A DNA stretch of 8,754 bases from Deltaproteobacteria bacterium (GTDB lineage Bacteria > Desulfobacterota > Desulfobacteria > Desulfobacterales > JAUVGT01), in the NCBI GenBank assembly GCA_030593645.1, contig JAUVGT010000206.1:1-8754 (forward strand), in the 5' to 3' direction. The notes beneath the pieces were generated by a model. The model did not search any database, had not been told where the DNA came from, and saw nothing but the letters and a program-made list of their open reading frames with translations. Of the stretch, positions 1-4,997 are shown in pieces. Made by a program: the position numbers and the translations under genes. Position 1 is the stretch's first letter. Each line of letters begins with the position of its first letter.

Positions 1-6
1 GGGAAC

Positions 7-28
7 TGTCCGCATAGCTTTAGCGGCG
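7..28 (+). repeat. Hairpin module TGTCYGCC, left-edge copy
   Basis: A short stem-loop with arms CCGC and GCGG around ATAGCTTTA. The same module occurs at 8654-8677 and, in variant form, at 3485-3511 inside a larger composite repeat. All three copies read in the same direction. This copy has lost one C from the left arm. No function can be assigned; it looks like a dispersed intergenic repeat. Confidence 0.6.
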
Positions 29-33
29 ACGGA

Positions 34-69
34 ACTTTAGTGCACTTTAGCTCACTTTAGTCACTTTGA
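34..69 (+). repeat. Phased ACTTTAG array, left edge
   Basis: Four copies of the heptamer ACTTTAG start at 34, 44, 54 and 63, the last degenerate (ACTTTGA). The spacing is 10, 10 and 9 bases, close to one helical turn. A similar array lies at 8711-8745 in the opposite orientation. No associated gene is visible here. It could be a protein-binding array or a degenerate simple repeat. Confidence 0.65.
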
Positions 70-101
70 TTTATTTCTTATGGCAGAGCCATTTATCTCT
101 G

Positions 102-129
102 ACCTGGCCCAAAGGACCAGGTTTTATTT
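102..129 (+). terminator. Intrinsic terminator
   Basis: The stem ACCTGGCCC / GGACCAGGT has one C-A mismatch and an AAA loop, and is followed by TTTTATTT. This is a plausible Rho-independent terminator for a plus-strand gene that ends before the window begins. The truncated element copy A begins a few bases after it. Confidence 0.6.
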
Positions 130-133
130 GATA

Positions 134-236
134 AAATAAATGACAGATTTAACAGGGCGGGTCCGATAAGTACGCCTCATAATTACGAAATTTGCACGCC
201 TTGAATTTGTACTTTTTACGAAACCGTCTAATTCGG
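134..236 (+). repeat. Palindromic MITE-like element, copy A (left-truncated)
   Basis: This is the right half of the element seen complete at 1001-1190 and 1979-2168. It starts inside the central insert (AAATAAA, then TTTAACAGGG) and runs through the right arm to ACGAAACCGTCTAATTCGG. It then stops, losing the outer right terminus. Its arm (ATTACGAAATTTGCACGCC) is closer to copy D than to B and C. Its last two G residues are the first bases of the GGGGGA ribosome binding site of the following gene. Confidence 0.8.
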
Positions 237-248
237 GGGAAAATTATT

Positions 249-1052
249 ATGAAATTACAGCTCATCCGTAACGCCACCATGAAAATAAAATATACCGGAT
301 TCACTTTACTGACTGATCCGGTTCTCGGCAATAAACACACCATTGAATCGTTTGGGGGTAAATCAAAAAATCCGACAGTGGAACTGCCTGTCCCGGCAGA
401 AGAGGTGGTAACCGGGTTGGACGCGATACTTGCTTCCCATTTACATCAGGATCACTTTGATCAAACAGCCGAGAAACTGCTTTCCAAAACCCTACCGCTT
501 ATTTGTCAGCCCCAGGATCAACAGAGGCTAATGGATAAAGGATTTCAGAATATAATGCCAATCGACAAGAACATGTCGTGGAACAGTATTGAAATTACAC
601 GGACCCCGGGAAGTCATGGCCAGGGTAAATGGGCCGAAGATCTGGCACCGGTGTCCGGGTTTGTTTTGCAGGCAAAAGATGAACCGGTTGTCTATTGGAT
701 TGGCGATTCCGTGTTAACCCGAGATGTTGAAGAAGTCATTCATATATTTCAACCCGACATTATCCTCACCCATTCCAGCGGTGCCATACTCGGAGACAGC
801 GGCCCAATTGTCATGGATGCTGAACAGACCGTTTCGGTCTGCAAACTCGCCCCCAAAGCCAAGGTGGTGGCCGTTCATATGGAAGCGTTGGATCATGGTA
901 CGGTCACCCGCGATGACCTCTATAAACATGCATTATCCGTACTGGGATCGCCCGGCAATTTAATCATTCCGGATGATGGTGAGATTCTGTCATTTAATAT
1001 TGACGGTTTCGTAAAAAGTCCAACTTCTGCGTTGTGCTGCATTTTGCAATGA
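249..1052 (+). CDS. MBL-fold metal-dependent hydrolase, UlaG-like, with repeat-derived C terminus
   Basis: The 267-aa protein has the metallo-beta-lactamase-fold signature: H64-x-H66-x-D68-H69 in the run SHLHQDHFD, H123 in GSHGQG, D153 in WIGDSV, and H210/H216 in the run AVHMEALDH. This supports a cytosolic hydrolase of the UlaG-like/Lactamase_B_2 group binding two metals; the substrate is unknown. I start at 249 rather than at an in-frame ATG at 192 because GGGGGA (235-240) lies 8 bases upstream and the 19 extra residues would be encoded by repeat copy A. The protein proper ends near I251. D252 to Q267 (DGFVKSPTSALCCILQ) and the TGA stop are read from element copy B. Resuming after the element in the same frame gives DNFEIYDRCETAEG and a TAA at 1238-1240, a candidate for the original C terminus. 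The catalytic core is untouched, so activity may survive. Family confidence is high; physiological role is unknown. Confidence 0.88.
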   Translation: MKLQLIRNATMKIKYTGFTLLTDPVLGNKHTIESFGGKSKNPTVELPVPAEEVVTGLDAILASHLHQDHFDQTAEKLLSKTLPLICQPQDQQRLMDKGFQNIMPIDKNMSWNSIEITRTPGSHGQGKWAEDLAPVSGFVLQAKDEPVVYWIGDSVLTRDVEEVIHIFQPDIILTHSSGAILGDSGPIVMDAEQTVSVCKLAPKAKVVAVHMEALDHGTVTRDDLYKHALSVLGSPGNLIIPDDGEILSFNIDGFVKSPTSALCCILQ

Positions 1053-1190
1053 TTCAACTCCCCTGTTAAATAAAAAAACAGTTTTAACAGGGCGGGTCCG
1101 ATAAGTACGCTTCATCATTACAAATATTGCACGCCTTGAATTTGAACTCTTTACGAAACCGTCTAATTCGGACTTTTTACGAGACCATCA
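1001..1190 (+). repeat. Palindromic MITE-like element, copy B (complete)
   Basis: A 190-bp element that starts TGACGGTTTCGTAAAAAG and ends CTTTTTACGAGACCATCA, which are terminal inverted repeats. Inside are long imperfect arms and a central insert whose own hairpin is CCCTGTTAAA (1061-1070) and TTTAACAGGG (1083-1092). The flanking 8-mers are AATATTGA (996-1003) and AGTGTTGA (1190-1197), matching at 6 of 8, consistent with an aged target-site duplication. It interrupts the 3' end of the MBL-fold gene. It differs from copy C at only two positions. Confidence 0.88.
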
Positions 1191-1274
1191 GTGTTGATAA
1201 TTTTGAAATATATGATAGGTGTGAAACGGCTGAAGGTTAATTTTAATTTTTAATTGTTCACGGATATTACATTT

Positions 1275-1323
1275 TCTCGCTATCTTCGATCTTCTTAAGA
1301 TCACGAGATAACTATTTAATAAT
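1275..1323 (+). promoter_or_regulatory. Candidate promoter with overlapping inverted repeat
   Basis: The perfect inverted repeat GATCTT-CTT-AAGATC (1288-1302) is enclosed by TCTCG (1275-1279) and CGAGA (1304-1308). Overlapping its right arm is a possible promoter: TTAAGA (1295-1300), 17 bases, AATAAT (1318-1323), which would start transcription about 24 bases before the gene at 1354. The -10 matches 5 of 6 and the -35 4 of 6. The overlap suggests an operator, but this is inference. Confidence 0.35.
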
Positions 1324-1353
1324 ATATGTTATGCAAAGAAAAGGAATATCTAA

Positions 1354-1704
1354 ATGATTGATGAGATTTTTTCAATTTCAGATGATGTACGATATGTCGC
1401 TATATATCAAGATGGTCAGCTTGAAACTAAATCTAAGGACAGCACACAAAGTGCAAGCAGTTCAGAATCTGATCGTTATGAAGAGCTACTGGTGAATCCA
1501 ACCCTGCTTAAAGCCGCTTCGCAACGCGGAAATATCGATTGCGGAGGTTTGGATTACTTATTGATAAAATATGGAAATTTTTTTCAGTTTGTTTTGCCCG
1601 TATCATGGGGTCATGTTTCTGTATGTATCGAAAAGAAGGCTGATCCCATTGCTATAGGGCTGAAAGTTAGGTCTCTTTTAAAAGATGAAACAGATGTTGC
1701 ATAA
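1354..1704 (+). CDS. Conserved-looking hypothetical protein, possibly roadblock/profilin-like
   Basis: The 116-aa protein has no signal peptide or membrane segment. The start is supported by AAGGA (1341-1345) 8 bases before the ATG. It has an N-terminal strand-like region (VRYVAIYQDG), a serine-rich polar linker near residues 30-40, and a hydrophobic alternating C-terminal half (LIKYGNFFQFVLPVSWGHVSVCIEK) split by short turns. The pattern of an alpha/beta domain with a terminal helix of about 115 residues resembles roadblock/LC7 or profilin-like small proteins, but I cannot confirm this. The gene stands alone between the two near-identical repeat copies B and C, with its own candidate promoter. 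An open in-frame stretch follows its stop codon. Confidence 0.75.
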   Translation: MIDEIFSISDDVRYVAIYQDGQLETKSKDSTQSASSSESDRYEELLVNPTLLKAASQRGNIDCGGLDYLLIKYGNFFQFVLPVSWGHVSVCIEKKADPIAIGLKVRSLLKDETDVA

Positions 1705-1716
1705 CCTTTAAGGATA

Positions 1717-1818
1717 GTGAACGATCCTTGGGGAAATGAACTTGTGATGTTGGACACAAGCAAGGGACTGTTAAAGACTGATTCAGAGGGTAACGTCATC
1801 GGTAATGAGACAATTTAA
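1717..1818 (+). other. Short open frame after the preceding stop (possible remnant)
   Basis: Reading on in the frame of the 116-aa gene past its TAA, a 33-codon stretch runs from GTG to TAA and encodes VNDPWGNELVMLDTSKG, then LLKTDSEGNVIGNETI. The composition looks protein-like. An internal GTG at 1744 or ATG at 1747 has GGGGA (1730-1734) at a suitable distance. It could be a tiny gene, the lost end of the upstream gene, or chance. The rest of 1819-1973 shows no convincing gene. Confidence 0.2.
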
Positions 1819-1851
1819 TGGAGAAATATTGGTCGCAACAGTCGCTTTGAC

Positions 1852-1960
1852 GCTAACCGGCGGTACCGAGTGATTTTTCAAAATCTTCAATGAGCCAAAG
1901 AATACACCATAAATACAAGCCCCTGATTTTCGCCGCCGGCCGGTGAAGCGGGCGTTACGC
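1852..1960. other. Inverted-repeat segment with an attC-like half
   Basis: CTAAC and ACCGGCGG (1856-1863) on the left face CCGCCGG plus CCGGT (1933-1944) on the right, ending GGTGAAGCGGGCGTTA (1942-1957). The right half resembles the terminal half of integron attC sites, and a GNAT gene follows after a short gap, as in a cassette. The left and right 7-base core boxes (CGCTAAC and GTTACGC) do not fit the attC consensus or each other well. I treat it as an unexplained inverted repeat. Confidence 0.25.
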
Positions 1961-1963
1961 TCG

Positions 1964-1992
1964 TAAGGTACTAAATAATGACGGTTTCGTAA
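1964..1992 (+). promoter_or_regulatory. Displaced ribosome binding site and 4-codon minigene
   Basis: TAAGG (1964-1968) lies 9 bases before an ATG (1978-1980) inside the left target duplication of copy C. Reading from it gives ATG ACG GTT TCG TAA, ending inside the element. Without the element, the same site would serve the GNAT start codon, which is now at 2172. This appears to be the original translation start signal of the acetyltransferase. Confidence 0.55.
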
Positions 1993-2168
1993 AAAGTCCA
2001 ACTTCTGCGTTGTGCTGCATTTTGCAATGATTCAACTCCCCTGTTAAATAAAAAAACAGTTTTAACAGGGCGGGTCCGATAAGTACGCTTCATCATTACA
2101 AAAATTGCACGCCTTGAATTTGAACTCTTTACGAAACCGTCTCATTCGGACTTTTTACGAGACCATCA
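1979..2168 (+). repeat. Palindromic MITE-like element, copy C (complete, perfect target duplication)
   Basis: A 190-bp copy that matches copy B at 188 positions. It is flanked by a perfect 8-bp direct repeat AATAATGA at 1974-1981 and 2168-2175. The element boundary is ambiguous by a few bases because TGA belongs both to the duplication and to the terminal repeat. The right duplication contains the ATG of the GNAT gene. The left edge contains stops in all three plus frames within the first 54 bases. Confidence 0.9.
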
Positions 2169-2171
2169 ATA

Positions 2172-2750
2172 ATGACCGTTAAAATAATAGGTGAAAGAGT
2201 AATCCTCAAGTCCATAGAAGATGATGATATTCCAGTTATCTGGAAATTGATTTATGGAACAGAAAATACTGAATGGAAAAAATGGGATGCCCCGTATTTT
2301 CCACTGAATAAAAAGACACTGGAAGAATACAGGAAAAGTATTCATACACCTGATAGTTATGACTCAATTGCAAAACTTGGAATTTGGGTATCAAAAGACC
2401 TCATTGGTACGGTTGGCTACTATTGGGAGCATAAGGCATCAAACTGGCTTGAAATAGGAATCTCAATATATGATGAGCAATATTGGTCAAAGGGTTATGG
2501 TTTAGAAACACTCAAGATCTGGATTAACCACCTATTTAAAGTAATGCCTCTTCTTGTAAGAGTCGGTTTAACAACATGGTCTGGAAACATACGAATGCTT
2601 AAATGCGCAGAGAAGCTTGGAATGAAACAAGAGGCAAGATTACGAAAATGTAGACTATGGCAATTGAAGTATTATGATTCGATACGTTATGGAATCCTTC
2701 TCGTGAAGAATGGGAGACATAACACACTGGTTAGGTCCGCAAGTAGTTAG
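2172..2750 (+). CDS. GNAT-family N-acetyltransferase, RimJ/RimL type, probably damaged
   Basis: The 192-aa protein fits the Acetyltransf_3 group. It starts with the strand RVILKSIEDDDIP (9-21), has a central IGTVGYY (78-84) and the acetyl-CoA pyrophosphate loop WSKGYGLETL (105-114), then the TWSGNIRMLKCAEKLGMK block (135-152). It would transfer acetyl from acetyl-CoA to an unknown amine, in the cytosol. Two lesions are visible. Copy C lies between the original ribosome binding site (1964-1968) and this ATG, leaving at best a weak GAG (2159-2161) upstream. The family ending, typically YGIL then REEWE, is present in another frame: removing one TC of TCTC (2699-2702) restores REEWET and a TAA at 2720-2722. 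The present tail LLVKNGRHNTLVRSASS is therefore probably frameshift product. AT-rich codon use differs from the HEAT and RND genes, suggesting transfer. The fold assignment is firm; function is doubtful. Confidence 0.8.
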   Translation: MTVKIIGERVILKSIEDDDIPVIWKLIYGTENTEWKKWDAPYFPLNKKTLEEYRKSIHTPDSYDSIAKLGIWVSKDLIGTVGYYWEHKASNWLEIGISIYDEQYWSKGYGLETLKIWINHLFKVMPLLVRVGLTTWSGNIRMLKCAEKLGMKQEARLRKCRLWQLKYYDSIRYGILLVKNGRHNTLVRSASS

Positions 2751-2867
2751 CCGTTCCCAATTTTACACGGTTTTTGAATAATTGAGACTTTATTTGGTAA
2801 TGTGCCACTTGATCTTTCGGCCTCAGTTTGGCGGTTGTCCATAATTCTCAAGTCAAAAGGAATTACC

Positions 2868-3182
2868 ATGGCTAATATTGGATTTGTTTTGTATAAGAAA
2901 GGTGAAGAGCCAGGAACATTAAATGCTAGATGGTGCCATTCAGATTATGGGAATGGCACTGGTATTGCGACTGGAGGCCCACCAGAAGGTTTTAAAGGGC
3001 GGTATCACATCCGGTACTTTGATGAGAGAGGTAATTTACAGGCTGACCGAGAATTGGACATCCAAAAAGATGGAGATTATTACCAGCTGTCGTGGATTAA
3101 TAACGGAGAAATAAGCGGTAGAGGTATCGGCATGGAGACTGCGGAAGGATTAGCCGTTGGATACCACGATATTAAAAGATGA
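2868..3182 (+). CDS. Hypothetical protein, 104 aa, beta-rich, unknown family
   Basis: The start at 2868 is chosen because AAAAGGA (2855-2861) sits 6 bases before it; an in-frame ATG at 2802 has no binding site. The protein has no signal peptide or membrane segment. It alternates short strands and turns: GFVLYKK (5-11), a Gly-rich central block TGIATGGPPEGFKG (31-44), RYHIRYFDERG (45-55), DYYQLSWINNG (70-80) and GIGMETAEGLAVGYH (86-100). This looks like a small all-beta domain. I do not recognise a named family. It follows the GNAT gene by 117 bases in the same direction; shared transcription is possible but unsupported. A 25-base stem-loop lies 39 bases after the stop. Confidence 0.75.
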   Translation: MANIGFVLYKKGEEPGTLNARWCHSDYGNGTGIATGGPPEGFKGRYHIRYFDERGNLQADRELDIQKDGDYYQLSWINNGEISGRGIGMETAEGLAVGYHDIKR

Positions 3183-3221
3183 GATAAAGTACCAGACAAA
3201 CTATACTTTAAGAACAATTCT

Positions 3222-3246
3222 ATGGCCAAATCAAATCGATGGCCAT
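3222..3246. other. Stem-loop downstream of the 104-aa gene
   Basis: Perfect 7-bp arms ATGGCCA and TGGCCAT enclose an 11-base loop. No T-run follows on the plus strand, so a Rho-independent terminator is doubtful; it could protect the mRNA 3' end. 3247-3370 shows no gene, repeat or clear signal. Confidence 0.3.
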
Positions 3247-3370
3247 GAAAAATAACATATAAATCTAAGTAGTTCTACCCCCTCCAGAAAGAGTGGTTCC
3301 CCGGATTGATTTTACTCCCAAACAAATGTACAGCTCTATTACTCATACTCAGTTCATACAACCCAAATAA

Positions 3371-3386
3371 TGACGGTTTCGTAAAA
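3371..3386 (+). repeat. Palindromic element, copy E (16-bp left-end fragment)
   Basis: TGACGGTTTCGTAAAA matches the left terminus of copies B, C and D. It is preceded by AAATAATGA overlapping the first bases, identical to the left junction of copy C. The match ends after 16 bases and a different repeat begins 11 bases later, so this is a truncated remnant. Confidence 0.6.
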
Positions 3387-3397
3387 TCTAAAATAGT

Positions 3398-3556
3398 GTC
3401 ATTCCGGATACCGGATCAGGTCCGGCACAAGCTCCGCGGAGAGGAGAGCCGGGGCACGCAGTGAAGCTTTAGCGCTATCCAGCCTGTCTGCCATAGTTAT
3501 AACGAAGGCAGGGAAATTGCCTGCTATTACTGGATTCCCGTTTCCACGGGAATGAC
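3398..3556. repeat. Composite inverted repeat GTCATTCC...GGAATGAC
   Basis: A second intergenic repeat type, bounded by GTCATTCCGG on the left and GGGAATGAC on the right. It contains CCGGATA/CCGGATC/GGTCCGG runs, a hairpin module (CTGCC...GGCAG, 3485-3511) shared with both window edges, and a terminal ATTCCC-8nt-GGGAAT (3534-3553). The last pattern equals the published dRS3 consensus of Neisseria, but similar GTCATTCC repeats occur in unrelated bacteria. There is no coding capacity. Confidence 0.65.
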
Positions 3557-3622
3557 GTTACGGAGTGCGTTTGCTTATTTATAGATCGTTCACCAAGAAT
3601 TGCTGCGGATCGTAGTAAGGGA

Positions 3623-3651
3623 TTGACTTTTTTAAATGATCATTCTAAGAA
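3623..3651 (+). promoter_or_regulatory. Candidate sigma-70 promoter for the HEAT-repeat gene
   Basis: TTGACT (5 of 6 to consensus), a 17-base spacer and TAAGAA (3 of 6). A perfect 10-bp palindrome AATGATCATT (3635-3644) fills the spacer and could be an operator. The predicted start lies about 25 bases before a short leader ORF at 3683 and 50 before the HEAT gene. Confidence 0.35.
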
Positions 3652-3682
3652 AAGGGCATCAAAGGATTTAGAAGGAAATACG

Positions 3683-3718
3683 ATGAACCAAAAAAGGGGG
3701 GGTACTGCATGGATCTGA
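3683..3718 (+). CDS. Possible 11-codon leader ORF overlapping the HEAT gene
   Basis: AAGGA (3672-3676) stands 6 bases before ATG at 3683, a better-placed start signal than that of the main gene. The frame encodes MNQKRGGTAWI and stops at 3716-3718, inside the HEAT gene. It crosses a run of six A (3690-3695) and seven G (3696-3702). One extra base in the run, or a -1 slip, would join it to the HEAT frame. It could be a leader peptide, an alternative N terminus, or a sequencing error in the run. Confidence 0.35.
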   Translation: MNQKRGGTAWI

Positions 3719-4524
3719 AGATGCTTGAAGACACTCCGGCATGGGAGTGGCCGGAAGATGCCGATAATATAATATTAGGGGTTCTTCGCAATGACCAGAC
3801 CGATGAACCCGATCGTCTGCTTGCCGTTGAGTTGGCCGGTGACTGCACGGTCATCAACGACGAACTCGCAGATGAACTGCTTGCGATTGTAAGCGAGGGC
3901 AGGAACTCAGAAAGTCTACGTGCAAGGGCAGCGATTTCTATGGGACCAGCCCTTGAATACTCTGATATAGACGGATTTGCGGATACCGAGGACGTATCTA
4001 TTTCCGAAAACAAATTTCATGAAATCCAGGAGTCGCTTTGTAAACTCTATCCGGATACCACTATACCGAAAAAAGTGCGGCGGCGGATCCTCGAGGCATC
4101 GGTACGTGCTTCGCAGGACTGGCACCCGGATGCAATTTATAAGATATATTCCAGCGGCGACGAATCCTGGAGACTCACCGCCGTCTTCTGTATGCGTTTT
4201 GTTCGGGGATTTGATGATCAGATTCTCGAAGCACTGGAATCCAAAAACTCAGACATTCACTACCAGGCGGTTTGCGCCGCGGGAAACTGGGAAGTGGATG
4301 CCGCCTGGTCACATATTAAAGGTCTGATCAATACGAAAGAGACGGACAAATACCTGCTTCTGGCCGCCATCGAAGCTGTCGCAATCATCCGTCCGATAGA
4401 GACGGCCGAAATCCTGCAGGATCTGATCGAATCCAGGGACGAAGACATCGCCGAGGCGGCTTACGACGCCATGGCCATGTCTGAGGCGTTCTTTGATGAG
4501 GAATACAAAGATGAAGAAGACTAG
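3709..4524 (+). CDS. HEAT-repeat protein
   Basis: The 271-aa protein is acidic and soluble, with no signal peptide or membrane segment. Paired amphipathic helices recur: about 33-63 (RLLAVELAGD, ELADELLAIV), 67-80 (ESLRARAAISMG), 123-135, 152-176 (SWRLTAVFCMRFV), 182-206 (DIHYQAVCAAGNWEVDAAWSHI), 213-226 and 232-257. The spacing and the D/R-x-x-A-A pattern are those of HEAT-type scaffolds, which bind proteins rather than catalyse. The tail 261-271 is strongly acidic (FFDEEYKDEED). The start at 3709 is preceded by a seven-G run (3696-3702) six bases upstream that can act as ribosome binding site; an upstream ATG in another frame overlaps it. It is convergent with the toxin gene, 65 bases apart, with no clear terminator between them. 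The partner is unknown. Confidence 0.85.
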   Translation: MDLKMLEDTPAWEWPEDADNIILGVLRNDQTDEPDRLLAVELAGDCTVINDELADELLAIVSEGRNSESLRARAAISMGPALEYSDIDGFADTEDVSISENKFHEIQESLCKLYPDTTIPKKVRRRILEASVRASQDWHPDAIYKIYSSGDESWRLTAVFCMRFVRGFDDQILEALESKNSDIHYQAVCAAGNWEVDAAWSHIKGLINTKETDKYLLLAAIEAVAIIRPIETAEILQDLIESRDEDIAEAAYDAMAMSEAFFDEEYKDEED

Positions 4525-4589
4525 TCTTTCCAATCTAAAGCGTTTTGAACTCAAATTTTATGCAACGCCGGGGTTTATTTCGTGCCGAT

Positions 4590-4997
4590 TTAATGATTAA
4601 TCCAGTTTTCAATCATTAATCCGGGAATATTTTTAAAATGCCTTATGTTTCCGGTTACAAGAGTTAAATTATTTTGAATAGTAATTGATGCAATCCTTAA
4701 ATCCGGTTCACTGCATCCTGTGCCGTTTTTTTCAAGATCTGCTTTAAGTTCGCCAAATACCCTTCCACAGTCTTCATCAAATGGCAGGACATTAATATTC
4801 GGAAAAACATACATATCAAATGCGTTTAATATCCGGTCTTTTCGCAAAGAACGGTTTGCACCATAATAAATTTCACCGATGTTAATGGCACTGGTAAACT
4901 GAAGTTCTTTTGGAGTATCCAGCAATTTTTGAATCAGTATTTCGGATGGTTTCTGTTTGATAATATTACTCAGGATGTCGGTGTCAAAGAGATACAT
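4590..4997 (-). CDS. vapC: PIN-domain toxin, VapC family
   Basis: The 135-aa length is typical of VapC ribonucleases. The acidic metal-binding residues are visible: D5 and D7 in YLFDTDILS, E42 in NIGEIYYGA, D99 in SEPDLRIASI, and the TGN motif ending at N117 before IRHF. The C terminus IPGLMIENW matches the family ending. It would cleave RNA, commonly tRNA or rRNA in this family, when its antitoxin is lost. Its ATG shares one base with the antitoxin stop (TGATG on the minus strand), giving translational coupling from the promoter at 5296-5324. All key residues are present, so it is probably active. The exact RNA target cannot be read from sequence. Confidence 0.9.
   Translation of the reverse strand: MYLFDTDILSNIIKQKPSEILIQKLLDTPKELQFTSAINIGEIYYGANRSLRKDRILNAFDMYVFPNINVLPFDEDCGRVFGELKADLEKNGTGCSEPDLRIASITIQNNLTLVTGNIRHFKNIPGLMIENWINH

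Noticed and set aside
192..248. Upstream in-frame ATG extending the MBL-fold protein by 19 residues
   Set aside because: The added residues are read from repeat copy A, have no ribosome binding site, and the ATG at 249 has GGGGGA at ideal spacing.
1783..2001. Minus-strand 72-codon open frame upstream of copy C
   Set aside because: It starts inside the repeat, has no binding site, and its arginine-rich text matches reading through inverted-repeat DNA rather than a protein family.
2720..2760. Second attC-like site after the GNAT gene (TAACAC...GTTAGGT...GTTAGCC)
   Set aside because: The candidate boxes are too close together and do not form paired R and L arms.
3690..3702. Classic A-AAA-AAG programmed -1 frameshift site
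   Set aside because: The heptamer is present but not in the reading phase needed for the ATG 3683 frame; only a G-run slip or length change would join the frames.
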